Source of the DNA: Poa pratensis
Lineage: Eukaryota > Streptophyta > Magnoliopsida > Poales > Poaceae
Length of the DNA stretch: 64,000 nt
Assembly (NCBI GenBank): GCA_947311845.1
Contig: CAMZMU010000075.1
Location: forward strand, 23,969,421-24,033,420
Reading direction: 5' to 3'
Both the position numbers and the translations under genes were made by a program. Shown piece by piece: positions 35,271-47,821 of this stretch. The notes under the pieces were generated by a model. That model made no database searches. It saw nothing but the letters and a program-made list of their open reading frames with translations, and was not told the origin of the DNA. Numbering within the stretch: position 1 is the first letter of the stretch; every line of letters starts with the position of its first letter.

Positions 35271-36825
35271 AAACTTTTGTGTCCATCCAAATGACTATTA
35301 AAAAAAATGTTTGCAACAACAAATAAAAAAGCTTGAATTTTTTTATCGACCAATATATGGATAAGTTTGTAGAAAAAACACAAACATGTTAGAGCAATTA
35401 AATCCAAATTTGAAATTTAAGTCCCCAATATTACAACATTTTTTCAAACCTGCTCACTTTACAAACGTGCAAACAATTCAATTCGTAATAATTTTCTAGC
35501 TTCAGCAATCTAGAAATCTAAACATTTCTAAAAAACGAAAGCTTCCTACAAATTCCAACAATTTTCAAATTTGAGCAGTTCTTCAAGTGGACGTTAGCAA
35601 AATTGAATTACAACAATATTGAAACATTCTAATTCAAATTCCAAATTTCAGTACACCTAATCACTTTACAAACGTCACAATAATCCAAATCTTAATAACT
35701 TTCCAATTTGAACAATTATTCAAACCTAAACGTTTCTAAAACGTAAAAAATTTCAATTACAACAATTTCCAAATTTGAGCAATCTTTAAAATCAGACCAT
35801 TTTTAAAATGATTTTTTTTTAATTCCGATGATTTCCATACTTAAACAATTTCAGAATGTTGCCATTTTCAACTTCTAAATTAAAAAACACGTGCCATTCT
35901 GCACAACCTAAAACAAAACAAAACTTTCCACACGACATAATAAATGCCTATATTGTATTTTCAGACAATATTACCCACTGTCAATTCAAAAAGAAAAAAA
36001 ACTACCGCGATAATTTCCATCCGATAAATATTTAACCGCGTCAGATAAATTAACGTGAATTTCATCCTTTTCTAAAACATTTTTTAAAAAGGTTAGGTTT
36101 CTGACAGGTGGTGCCCTTTTGCTTCAACAATTTCCATAAAATAAAAAACGTTCGACGGAAAAATGTATATATATATATCAAAATAACCACACACAAAAAA
36201 GATTGCTGCTTTTTTATACCACATTCCAAATCTAAGCAATTTATAAACGTTGAAATAATTCAAACCTGAAAAAAAATACCCATTAGAAGAATTTAAAAAT
36301 ATGGGCAATTTGTAAACATCGACTTCTTTTGAATTCCAAAAATTTCCAATTTCGGACAATTTTTTTATGTGCCCACTTCCAAATTTGAATTTTTTAATTC
36401 AAATAGACCCATCCGACCAAATATAACCTGAATAACTTACCAAGTAAACGCTTTTTAGAATCTGAACAATTTTTCCAAACATACACTTCTTTTGAATTTC
36501 AATAATTCAAAATACCGAACAATTTTTTGAATACGGCCATTCCCATATTTAAATTTTGTATCGAAATATACCCGTGCAAACAAATATGAAAAACACATGA
36601 AAACAGCCACAAATAAAAAATGCTAGCTATTTACGACATAAGCTAAAATTTCAAGTTCAAACATTCCAAACTCTTAAATGTCTTCCGATTCTGAGCAATT
36701 TACAAACGTGAAAAATAGATCAAAATCAAATAAACTCCAAATTCGACAAATTCTTTAAAACCAAACAAAATTTTAAACGCAAACTTTTCTTTAATTTCAC
36801 CGATTTTGAAATCCAAAAAACTTCT
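35270..36825. repeat. Degenerate AT-rich periodic repeat, about 1.5 kb
   Basis: Recurring phrases such as CAATTTCCAAATTTGAGCAA, TTTTGAATTCCAA and ACAAACGT vary along the region. No genes. It grades into the 272-bp tandem repeat. Confidence 0.55.
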
Positions 36826-37645
36826 AAACATGGACATTTCAAAATTTCATTTTCACCACACGGGTATTTGATCATTCAAATTTACCTAACATATTTGCGA
36901 GCAATGTAACTTAAATCCCTCTAATTATGTAGTCCCATTTCAAAACAAAAAAAAACTTGATTCAATGAATATTTCGACAAAATGCAAACTCATTTACTCT
37001 AATTATGGATTGCTTTCAAATTGAATTTCAGCTAAGCACATTATACGATTTAGAACTACCGCCTTTCTTTACAATATATATAACTCAACTAAAAAAACAC
37101 AAACATGGACATTTCAAAATTTCATTTTCACCACACGGGTATTTGATCATTAAAATTTACCTAACATATTTGCAAGCAATGTAACTTAAATCCCTCTAAT
37201 TATGTAGTCCCATTTCAAAAAAAAAAACTTGATTCAATGAATATTTCGACAAAATGCAAACTCATTTACTCTAATTATGGATTGCTTTCAAATTGAATTT
37301 CAGCTAAGCACATTATACGATTTAGAACTACCGCCTTTCTTTACAATATATATAACTCAACTAAAAAAACAAAACATGGACATTTCAAAATTTCATTTTC
37401 ACCACACGGGTATTTGATCATTAAAATTTACCTAACATATTTGCAAGCAATGTAACTTAAATCCCTCTAATTATGTAGTCCCATTTCAAAAAAAAAAACT
37501 TGATTCAATGAATATTTCGACAAAATGCAAACTCATTTACTCTAATTATGGATTGCTTTCAAATTGAATTTCAGCTAAGCACATTATACGATTTAGAACT
37601 ACCGCCTTTCTTTACAATATATATAACTCAACTAAAAAAAACACA
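36826..37645. repeat. Three tandem copies of a 272-bp unit
   Basis: Units start AAACATGGACATTTCAAAAT at 36826, 37101 and 37372. Units 2 and 3 are nearly identical. The unit is AT-rich and non-coding. Confidence 0.9.
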
Positions 37646-38561
37646 TAATATTTTCAGCAAGGGTGCGGCGTGTCGCCGCACTAAATTTAATCAGTAAAAT
37701 TATCAAATGCATGATTGGTATCCCTTTTATTTTCATTCATACTAATGCTCATATATAATTACTAGACACTCGTACTTGCAATAAATTCTGAAGCTAACCA
37801 CGATTATATTTGGGCAATGTTGGGCGTCCCCGGGGGATTTGGGGGAAAAATCCCCCGGGTCCAGTAGCTGACACGTGTTCCTCCCCGACCCCCAATTACG
37901 CAAATGGTTCTATGAAGTAAAAGCGATTCGTTTGTAATAAGAATTTTATGCTATTGTAGCAAATTTTCAATTCCCCTCAAAATCCCGCAAATGTTTCTAT
38001 GAAGCAAAAAACGGTTCGTTTGTATTAAGAATTTTGTACTACTATAGCTAATGTCCAATTTCCTCCCAAATCCCACAAAATGATTCTACGGAGCAAAAAG
38101 TTTCATTCGTAGCAACTTTTTTTTGCTATTGTAGCATCCGTCCACGCTGAAAAAAAAAAGTCCGACGAGACCTTGTCGAAGACCTTGTAGCAATTTTGTG
38201 TGTGTTATCCCAGCATTCTTAAAGCATTTTTCCGGTTAAACTTTACAAAAAAGAGCATTTTAAAACACTAATGTAGCAAAGCAGAATATGATTATGCAGC
38301 AAATCCCCCACCGGGTAGCAAAATCCTCAACCACGATCCTCGTCGGTAGCATCACCGACCCTCATCTCGTAGAACCGCCTAGTACCGTTGGTATAATGGT
38401 AGCAGCCCCATCCACCGTCGATAGCACCCTGCCGCACCTTCGTGAGCACCGCACCTCGTCACTCCTCCGTGAGTCCTACCCGACACCGGCGACGCTCCGG
38501 CCCGTCACCGGCGAGGACGTCGCCGCAGCTTCGCCGGTGGCCGATCGTATCATCGGCGGTG
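37646..38561. other. TE-like non-coding sequence
   Basis: Contains GTAGCA and TAGCAAATTTT motifs and a GTAGCATCACCGACC segment at 38346 that resembles 39534, i.e. both sides of the solo LTR are the same host repeat. The class is not determined. Confidence 0.4.
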
Positions 38562-39530
38562 GCTAATGTTGAATATATAAGCAATTTAGCAATTGATTTA
38601 ATCCACGAAAACAGTAAACAATGTATGACTAGAATAATCAGAATTAAACTAATCATGCGATCTACTAAAACAGTAGATAAACAGAACAAATCTACATCAT
38701 ATACTACTAGCAGAAATTGTAGTAGTAACTCGAACAGGAAGATCAGGAGATCATACAGTGTGGCAGCAGTGGCAGCGGAAGCAGAAGCAGAAGCGGAAGC
38801 GTCACCCATGTCGTCGATGAAGAGGCTGCCGATGTCGGGGAAGAAATCGTCGTTGGGGAAGAACTCGAAGCCAGTAGTCGCGCGAGTGCGCTCCCCAAAA
38901 ACCTGATCGCCCCTCTCCCATATAGGATCACAAGAGGCGGGGTTCCGGAGGCCTACTGTCCCTTCAACCGGTGCACGCCGGAAGACGGGATGGAGAAGAC
39001 TTGGAATATGGCGGCGCAAGGTTCTGGAACTGGGACGGCGAGCGACCATGTGTTGCGTGTGTTTTGGCGGCTAGGGTTTTCCTCTGCTTATATAGCGCGG
39101 GTCGGGTAGGACGTGGGCGCAGCCCACGATCGAGTCGGTAACGTCTCCATGATCCAAAAGAATCGGAAACGGCAAAACAATTAACGCGTCCGTTAATTAT
39201 TAATCAATGACTCAATAAATTTTCCCGGACTGCAAAAATATAACTCGGCTCGGCGAGATTACCGCAACCCGCGGCGGCGGAGGAGGAGGAGGAGTGCGCG
39301 GGAGAGAGCCTTCTGTTCTCACAAGCACACCAAGTAGCACAACACTGCACCTTATAAAGTGGTGCAATTCTCTCCCAACTAGCAACGTGGGACTAAACTT
39401 TAGTCCCCAAACCAGCCATATAAATGGGCCATGAGATTTTTGAAATTTAATTGGGCCATGTGCAAAATCTGGGATTTAATTGGGCCATGGACAAAAGCTG
39501 GGCAAAAGCCCATAAAATTCCAACAGCTAA
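38562..39530 (-). mobile_element. Solo LTR, 959 bp, family not named
   Basis: The LTR at 38567-39525 (minus strand) begins TGTTGGAATTTTATGGGC and ends ATATATTCAACA. Perfect 5-bp target duplication GCTAA at 38562-38566 and 39526-39530. The 196-aa minus-strand open frame over it lies mostly inside the LTR and downstream of a TATATAAG box (about 39095), so it is probably LTR leader, not a host gene. Confidence 0.88.
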
Positions 39531-40470
39531 TGGTAGCATCACCGACAACCTTTTGTAGCACCGCTGGTGTACAATTGCATATGCCGCCCACGGCTGACCG
39601 CACCGCCGAGGCGCCGATTGCCATCGGCAGCATCACCAGCTATCGTCGGTAGCATCGCCGGCAGCCCCATGCAGCAGGAGCACCCCGGTGTGGCAGCACC
39701 CTCGGCTGTGAGGGTAGCATCTCCGGCTGGAAGCACTGGCCGACGCTATTGGAAGCACTCGCCGTCCCCGCCACCTGCAGCCTCCAAGTCGCAGCGGCTC
39801 CACCACTCCTCGTCGCGAGGAATTTTGGCAGAGGAAGTCCGAGACGGCGGAACCACGCCACAGACGAGTTGTTGTACATGCTTGGCGGGAGTGGAGCGGC
39901 AAGCGGAGCGAGCGCGGAGGGCAACACGCTAGCTCCCGAGGAGGCCACCCATGGTTGCGGGGAGACGGAGGCAACATGGACCACCAAAGGTCTTGGAGAA
40001 TGCCGACGAAGACGGCATCAACGTGAAGAAGCGCGGTAGTCATCCTTGCGATCGTCGAGGAGGGAGCACCGGCAGCGGTAGTCGGTGTAGGTGGCGTCCG
40101 TGCGGAGGTGGCTGAGGCGTAGCTCGACGCAGCGGATGAGGCCGGGTCGGAGCTCGACGCAGCAGCGGGTGAGGGTGCAGAGGAGCTCAGCGCAGGGGAG
40201 GACGAGGGCGCGGCGGCGCCGGCAGTCGTCCTTAGGGCCGTCAAGGAGGGAGCAACGGCGGCGGCTGTCCGTGTAGGCAGCTCGATGTAGCGGCGGGTGA
40301 GGGCGCGGCGGAGCTCGGCGCCGGTGCGGACGAGGGCGCGGCTGCACCGGCCGCAGGTGAGACAGGGAGCACGGGAAGCCGGTGAGGTCCAGTGGAAGGG
40401 GGCTGGTTTATGCCCGCTGTAGTTCCCGTAAAAAAAAGGGGGATCGAGAGGATTTTTGTGAAGAACGGGA
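39531..40470. other. GC-rich repetitive sequence with overlapping spurious ORFs
   Basis: Continuation of the host repeat interrupted by the solo LTR: repeated GTAGCATC, CACCGGC and GGAGCTC words. Long open frames occur on both strands at once (for example 39633-40535 minus) and are compositional. Confidence 0.45.
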
Positions 40471-41020
40471 GGATAGGGATAGGAAAGAAGGGTGGAAACG
40501 GATCGTATGCATATCGGATAGTGCCCTTCCAACATTCCTTTTCATTTTTTAAACGAATACGAATATGTTGTCGGATACGAATGTGGATCGGATGTTACTC
40601 GAATACGAATGTGGATCGGATGTTTTCTATCTTCAGAACGGATAATAACTTGTGCCTTATAACGAGTCAGAACGGTACAATGATAAATCTAGGTACATAA
40701 TATACAATAGTTTAAATTCAAACACATAAAATATATTTGTCCACTTTCTTACTCTTTTAGTTTGGTTAATTGACATATCAGGTTAGAATTATCAAATTTG
40801 TCTAACATAATTTTATTGGGATACTGATATATCCATTTCCATATCCATATTTGTTTCAGAATTCAATACCACATTTCTTTGTATTTGTACAAAACAAATC
40901 CGGATATTTACCACTTTCATTTCTATTTCATTCGGATTCAGATATTTACCACTTTTATTTTCAATTTATCGAATACAAATGTCGGATAATTCAATTATCC
41001 GCTAACAGTTCCCGCCCCTA
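40471..41020. mobile_element. Possible hAT-like element (low confidence)
   Basis: Rich in GGATCGGATG / ATCCG words. The inverse of the right end, TAGGGGCGGGAACTGTT, loosely matches TAGGGATAGGAAAG near 40474. No matching 8-bp target duplication was found. Confidence 0.3.
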
Positions 41021-42212
41021 TAAACGACCGAACGAAAAAGACAAGTCGTGGGTGGGGTCCTGCTGACACGCGGCCTACGCGCAAGGAGGAGGCCCGAGAC
41101 GTTCTGTCCTCCGGGTGATTAATAACGTTTCCCATCTGCTATTGGCCCTGGGTAATTAGCGTGCATGCCATCCTTTTTTTCTTGTTTTCTTTTCAAAGCA
41201 ACTTACTAGCTGCTTCTTTTGTCCCCTAAAAAAAGTTGCTTCTCTTTATACATGCCCTATAAAATCCGTTCTCTCTTACACACCAAGAAAACACTCTCCC
41301 TAATTTTTTTTAAAAAATCCCTATAAAAGGAGTAGAGAAACCAGAGATATTGAGACACTGTTTTTGAGAATCACTGATATTGAGACCCTGTTTGGTTTGG
41401 CCTGAAGAGCAATGCTACATCTGACATGACATTAGCCTCATACTGAAGTTGAGTTGTTGAGTATTCTCATTGCTTTGAGGACTAACTAACATGACACTGA
41501 CTGAATCATTGGTCCACGCCTCAGTGTGGTCAATCATTTGTACTGAAGGAGCAGACATATTCTACTTAACCAAAAGCTCAGTTAGTCAGTTGCCACTCCT
41601 GTATATATCCAAGTGTTATCATTTCCACCATATTGCCATATTTTGAGCAATATTATAACATACAGCATGCAACATTAACATAACGAAACATTATGCAGAC
41701 ATATGGCAGAAACATCGGACATGTTTTGTACCAGAATAGTCACGCAATACACCAAGCAGTGTAAAAGTCTGATTTGCAGCGTGCATGCAAGCTGCACAGG
41801 AACGGGGGTGTATCATTGTTCAGAAGATAGGGATAGAGAAAAGAGGAATGAATGCAATGCACTAGAAGAGGATACAACTGAACATCGAAACAAAACGGTC
41901 AAGGATTATGAGACGAAATGAAATATAAGGTAGATGGTGCTCGAACTTTTGCGTAAAATAAATTATCAGATGACATACAAAGGCCTCATCACTCTTCCAT
42001 TCCATCTGTAACTAGACTGTTAACTGAACTTAGCATACGGCCCCAAAATTGTCTAAGCGTAAGTTATGCGAGTCGAGTCGATTCCACTGCCATTCTTGAA
42101 TACTGCATTGGAAAGGGGACACCTGAGCCATTGCTAGTATCACATGTTTACATAGGTAAATCAGGAAAAAAAGTGAAGCAGCTTACTTGGAACATTAGGA
42201 AGGTCAGAGTAT
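41021..42212 (-). other. 3' UTR and duplicated 3' flank of BED-hAT copy 3
   Basis: No gene. GTGTATCATTGTTCA at 41808-41822 matches the flank of copy 1. A 3'-UTR donor AAGTAAGCTGC (minus) lies at about 42180-42190. Confidence 0.45.
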
Positions 42213-44371
42213 TCACTCAAAAGCAGCACTGTTTGACATTTCGCTCAACGAACCTATTATAACATAAAAGCTGAGATTAGTCCAGGACTGTAATGGGAAA
42301 AAACAGAAAAGCAAGTGTTGGTCGTACCATGATATCTGAGCCAATCCTGAGTACAGACAATCTCCTCAACCAAGTATGTACGGCTACCAGACTCACAAAT
42401 TGTTCGTCTTGCAGTCCTTGTTGCTACACTGCAGTCACTACTGCCTGGTATTGCCAATATATCACGTGCCATCCGGGCAAGTGTAGGATAGGTCAGACTA
42501 TGTTCCTTCCACCATTGGAGAACGGTTTGCTCAGCTGTACAGGGGGCTGGCTCTTGCAAGTACTGATCAAGTTCTGACATTGGACGCTTGCTGAATGGAT
42601 AGACAATATGATGATAATAGTCCATCAGCGTATCATCTCCCTTCACAACAATGTTTCTGCTACTTTTAGACCCAGAAGTGCAGCTAGCGTCTCGCACCTG
42701 ATCAGAATACTCATTGAAGAGGTTGATAAAAACGTCATGCACTTCCTGAAAATAATCTTCTATCTCCCTGTCCAATTCGTGCCTCAAACAATAATTGTAC
42801 AACTTAGACCTAAGACAAGACTTGATGCATTCCAGACGATACGAAGGATCCATGATCACAGGCAGACATATGCTCAAGCAATAGAGATTCCAGTATCCCA
42901 TAAACTTCCGTTGCATCTTCTCTAGCTCTTTCGAAACTGTCTTGTCTCCGTAAAAATTATCTTCTGGATGCAGAGCTTCCTTCACATCCCATAACCGTTT
43001 AAGGAGGTTAACTGGACTGTCACAGGTGAGCATCTCATCCATGTATCGACGCAAACTTAGCATTATCATACTAATTCGCCGCATGTTGCTCCAATCTTCA
43101 GGTGATGGTGCATAAGCACGGTTCGGAAATCGTACTACTGAAGGAATGTGGCCCTCTGTATAGTTAGAAAAGTTCGTTGACTTCTCCGTGACTTTGTGAA
43201 GTTCATCCTTCCCCACCTGTATGACCTGATTAACCAGATGAGTTGCGTACCGTATCACAAACAAGCTCCGGTTTGCAGACATAGACGAGCTCTGATGTTC
43301 AGCCATATACGACCTCCTGTTTGCCAAGCGTAGGTTCCAATCTTGGAGACTGGCTTTGAAATCTGAAGCAACTGAATCATCCAGAAATGCGTCGTCCAAT
43401 GTAATGCTGAAAACCTTATCACGAAGACCCCAATCTCCAATAGCAGACAATATAGCCTGGCTCAATTGGTGTGCATTGCAGGAAGGATCCACGGAACGAA
43501 ATGTGATGATATTTTTCTGCTTCTCCCATTCATCGTCAATGTAATGAACACTCAAGCACAGGAAGGGTGAGACCAGATCATAGTGCCACACATGAGCATG
43601 CAAGCAAACCCGACTGCGCAAAGCTGCAAACTTCTCCTTCAGCTTGGTTTTTTCTTTCTCAAACAGTGTCCTAAAGTGCATATACATGCCCGTCGGCATC
43701 TTGACCACAGGATCTAAGCAAGCAACAAACTTACTGAATCTATCATGGATACTCATCGATGGCAGGTACCCGTGCACAGAAAATATTCTAACAAGTTCCT
43801 CATGGGGCTCAGTCTGATCAACCTTCGGATCATTCTGGTTCATGTTAGTGGGAGTATCCTGCTCAGGCACTTTAAGTTCCACATGCGACAGATTCTTCTG
43901 ATCTTTGTCAGTCGGAGTGTCACACAAGGCAAAATTCTTCTGATCATGCATTGCAATTTCCTTATGAGGCAAATTCTGACTAACCTTCTGACTTTCCATA
44001 TTTGTGTCAGTAAGAATGCTGGGCAGGACACGAGCCTTCTTCTGAGGCAACACATCTGTGTTGTCCGAGGATTTACTTTGGCTGGTCAACAAGAACGGGA
44101 GCTTCTGTTGCGCTGGCCTCTTCTGGGCACTGGGGCTGCACTTGGCCTGGTGCTTTAGCATTTTACCGGTGCCGTTGTTGATGAATACCTGGTGGCAGTG
44201 CATGCACTCGCCCCTCGCGACCTTCCCGTCGATGTAGATGGGTGTGAAGTCATCCCACACCTTGGACCGGAGCCTTTTCGGGTTTCGGCCTGAGAACACT
44301 TGGCCAGGGGCGCTGCCCGTGCTTTCCTCTTGTTCAGCCATGTCATCGGCATTGCCAGCCTCATTCTCCAT
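42213..44371 (-). CDS. BED zinc-finger, hAT-transposase-like protein (RICESLEEPER-type), copy 3, intact
   Basis: Exons 44371-42328 and 42253-42213 (donor G|GTACGA, acceptor ATAATAG) give 694 aa ending GSLSEMSNSAAFE. Residues 34-80 are a BED finger (WDDFTP; C56, C59, H74, C78), a DNA-binding fold of hAT transposases and their descendants. Residues about 90-205 are a hydrophilic linker with repeats built on EL/EQ/DTPTD words. The hAT-like body follows: WHYDLVSPFLCLSVHYIDDE, SITLDDAFLDDSVASD, VIRYATHLVNQVIQVG, PVIMDPSYRLECIKS. The dimerisation segment LQWWKEHSLTYPTLARMARD is at about residue 618, but the usual SESAFS-type end is replaced by SSDCSVATRTARRT. No TIRs flank the gene and it has spliced UTRs, so it is a domesticated host gene, likely a nuclear DNA-binding regulator. 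It is the only undamaged member of the local trio. Confidence 0.85.
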
Positions 44372-44375
44372 GCCT

Positions 44376-45037
44376 ATGCATCAAGAAACGCAGAACCTTT
44401 GAGTAATAGGGTCAATCACTTGAGTAAAACATGTTCCCACTTGAAAATTGTCCAAACTAAACTGAACCTAAATGCGAACAAACAAACCCAACACGGCACA
44501 AGACTACTTCTGTACGAGCGAAGCAACACCCACTAAAATTGTACTACATATTAAGCGCGAGAGGACTTCATGAACACATCAGATTAATTAGCTAAGTAGT
44601 ACCGATAATAACATCAGAAACGTAGGGCAACAGGCTCTAGTCTTACAGATACTATGTTGCTATCAGTACCATTCAAGCAAACCGAAACAGACAAATATAC
44701 TTGCAGGAAAAATACTACTACACGAACATGACATCTTGCTGTTGCTTCACCCCGCACATGTGTGAAGACAGAAAGAGATAAAGTTTATCCGATAAACATA
44801 GAATTCACTAATCTTTCCTCTTCGTTTCCAGCGTGGCTGGGACCTGAACCCTCACATCCCTGACCCAAAATCAAACAGGCCATCGCTAACTGTCCAATCG
44901 CATCGCATCACATTCGACGGGAACGATCAAACGGACGAACCGGAAGCACTATCCTACGAAGGGGAACTAAACAACGGGAAGTAGCAGCGCATACCATAGC
45001 CCAGAAAAACAAATCGAGGAATCGAGAAGAGCATTAC
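44376..45037 (-). other. 5'-UTR intron of BED-hAT copy 3
   Basis: The minus-strand donor TCG|GTAATG (exon end 45038) and acceptor CATAG|GCATGG match copies 1 and 2. Confidence 0.6.
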
Positions 45038-45330
45038 CGATCCCAGGACACGAGAGGGCCTCGGACCGAGCAGGTGCGACGGGTCGGTACGGCTGGACTG
45101 TCCGCCGGCCGCGATTCCCCCCCCACCTATCTCCGTGGCGGAGGGAACCAGGGAGAAATGGAGGGAATGGCGAAACCTTCGCGCCGCCCGCCCGCTTCTC
45201 TGATCTCTCCCCACCGGCGGACCACCTTCCGGGCTCAATTCCAGGGAAGCCCAATATCTGGAAGCTGGAAGAAGCCCAGTAGTTTGGGCCGCCTGAATAT
45301 TCCTGGCCCTCTGTAACAGCACAAAACAGA
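45038..45330 (-). promoter_or_regulatory. First exon and promoter region of BED-hAT copy 3
   Basis: GC-rich minus-strand leader with CCATTCCCTCCAT (about 45153-45166), conserved with copy 2. The start site is not determinable. Confidence 0.4.
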
Positions 45331-46443
45331 AAAATAAGCGGAAAAAGTCTATTTTCAACCCTAAACTTGTCGTAGTGGTTCGGAGAAATGAACCCTTAAC
45401 TCCAAATCCCTATTGTTTGTATCCTCAACTTGCGAATCCCGATCTAAATAAAACTCTGATTTTTTTTTGCAGATACCCATCTTCCAACTCCAATGTCAAG
45501 CCCGAGTCAACCACACACCTCCACTCTCTCTGACCGGAGGGTGGCGGCCGTCGTGCGCGTGCGAGCACGGCTACCCCACGATGCTTCCTGGTTGTGCCGC
45601 TTTGCCGTCCGCGTGCGTCGTCTGCGCTTCCGTGAGAGCGCGAGAGAGCGACACCGCCCTCGCTGCACGGGCCTCCCTGCTCGCGGTCCCCATACTCCAG
45701 TTTGTCACCGCACCCCCGAGCTCGTGGCCGCGCACCGCGCCCTGCGCGAGGTCCGCGCCGCTCCCCTGCGCCTCGTTCGAGCCACGCTCACTGGCCACGC
45801 GTCGCGCCTCTTTTCCTCGTCCGTGCCTGCTCTCCACGGCCCCGCGCTCACCCCCTACTCGCCCCTGCTCCGGCGAGCGTGCTAGCTAGAAGTGGGCGCG
45901 TGCGTGTGCTGCCCGGAGCAGCGTGGGCAGGGGATAGCGAGCCTCCAGATGCCGAGGCGATGGCCGCCGGGATGGTCGCCTTCCGCTGGAGCAGCGCGGC
46001 CGGGATGGCCGCGGACGCCGCCCCGCCCGGCGCACCAGGAGCTCATCCCCGCGATGAAGAAGGACTCTGTCGGCGACGACGAGGGTGACAAGAAGAGCCC
46101 GATGAACCGCTCGGTCGCCGGCGACCGGCGTGGACGGTACTCGTTCACGGGAGGCGTGCGGGCGAGGGTGTCGGGGAAACGAGGAGCTGTTGGCTTTGAC
46201 TTTTTTTTAAAGAAATTTCAAAATATTATTTTCTATTAGGCTGCCAAGTGGGTCCCAGTCCAGCTTAGCAAATTGCCCATATTCCTGTTCGGGGTCGTTG
46301 TTTTCCCGGTATACCAAACAGCTACAGGGTTTGATTTAGACCGGGGTTCGTAAGTTCGGGTACGAAAGGGATTTGGAGTTCAGGGTTTATTTCGCCAAAC
46401 TGCTATGAGTTCAGGGTTGAAAATGAACTTTTTCAAAATAAGT
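45331..46443. mobile_element. Mutator-like element (MULE), Pack-MULE candidate
   Basis: The element spans 45340-46434. Inverted repeats of about 100 bp begin GGAAAAAGTCTATTTTCAAC and, inverted from the right, GAAAAAGTTCATTTTCAACC; both go on to share AACTCCAAATCCCT. The flanks AAAATAAGC and AAAATAAGT form a 9-bp target duplication with one mismatch. The interior 45530-46190 is very GC-rich and lacks a transposase, as expected if host gene fragments were captured; I cannot name a parent gene. Confidence 0.8.
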
Positions 46444-47416
46444 CCTTTTTAGCAAGCTAGTTTAACTTGCTAAAAAGCTTTACAATGTGGAGCAGAGGGA
46501 GTACTATTGTATTTGTTCTCACTAGAAGGATCTGTTTTATAAGTCTAGGAACAAATGCAGCTCCTCCCTATCTCACTCTAAAAAAGGCAACAAACTCGAC
46601 AAACTATGCAGGAGTGAGCTGCGAGCAGTCTTGTAGCAGTAGGGACTGCGAGGCACTCTGGGTGGACGGACGGTGAAGATTTGCACCTGATGACACCACC
46701 TGCCTAGCTTTCCCGCGGCAAAACTGGTGCCGGCCTGGCCGCCGCGACGCCACATCCACCGATCCACATCTCGCCGTCGGCGGGTACTGTACATACAGGC
46801 CGACGCTACAGCTCACATGCATCTTGGTCTACTTCTCGATGCAGCGGCGAGACAGCGTAGCAGTGTGTGCACTGCACAGCAGGGATCTGAAATCCGAGTG
46901 CGCAGCCAAGGAATTCTTTTCCTCCATCTTTTCGGGTGTACCTGATGACAATTAGCGTGCGTTTAGGTGGCATTATGATCTGAGTTGTCATATCAATGGG
47001 TGGATTATCTTCCTGCCTTCCTTCCCCCACAGGCCACGGCCATGAAAGCACACCTCCTCCTTTGGCAGCGAAAGGAGCGGCGAAAGCAGAAAGGACTAAG
47101 GCTGATCGAGGAGAAAGAGCGAAGGTGGCCTCGTGCTCGTGGGGTTCCCTCGCTGCTTCTTGAGTGATGACTGATGGACGCCCTGATGATTGAGCCGGCG
47201 ACCCTTGCACAGACGCGCCGTATATTTATGTGAGCGTGTATCTCCACCACCACCGTGGATTGATGTGTTCTCCTTTCCCTCGGTGGCTGGCTCGATCCCA
47301 TGATGGGGATACGGGGGCAGCTACCGTATTTGGGCAGCATGGAGGGTGCAAACGTGACCAACCCACGCCAGACGCCACCACCCCTCTACTAGTACAAGTG
47401 TACAGTACAAAATATA
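46444..47416. other. Intergenic region, nothing recognised
   Basis: Mixed GC-rich patches and a small hairpin (TAGCAAG...CTTGCTA near 46451). GAGGGAGTACT near 46495 recalls a Stowaway terminus, but no partner end is convincing. Confidence 0.35.
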
Positions 47417-47821
47417 CTTGTTCAACGAGTAAATTACACAAAATCAGCACAATTGTGACAGTCGCGTCGCAAAACCACCACCTTGACCAAAATGATGAAA
47501 ACCAGGACAGAACATGGACAAGTATTTCTGATTCTGTAATTTGCTCGGTCCAACAGCGAATCTGACCACTCCCACATGTAAGAGCATCTCCACCGGGGGC
47601 CTCCAAATTCGTGTCCGGCACCCCCAATTGAGGCCCAATTGGGGGTGCCGGACATGTGTCCGGTCAATTGGGGGGTGCAGCCCACAGTGGCACACCCCAA
47701 AGCCAATTTCTTTTTGAATTCAAACGAATTTAAAGGAATTTCAAATTTCATTCATATTCGGTGCAAATTACAAAATATTTGAAAGAATTTTGAAAAATCT
47801 AAACCCTAACAGCCGCCTAGC

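Noticed and set aside
38459..39049. 196-aa minus-strand frame as a host gene
   Set aside because: It lies mostly inside a solo LTR with perfect TSD, so it is retroelement leader sequence.
39633..40535. 300-aa minus-strand frame
   Set aside because: Low-complexity and overlapping plus-strand frames inside a repeat; composition explains it.
45467..46239. GC-rich open frames of 115-140 aa inside the MULE
   Set aside because: Multiple overlapping frames with no recognised domain; may be captured DNA but not a supportable gene.
46440..46510. Stowaway MITE end (GAGGGAGTACT)
   Set aside because: No matching opposite terminus with TA duplication could be found.
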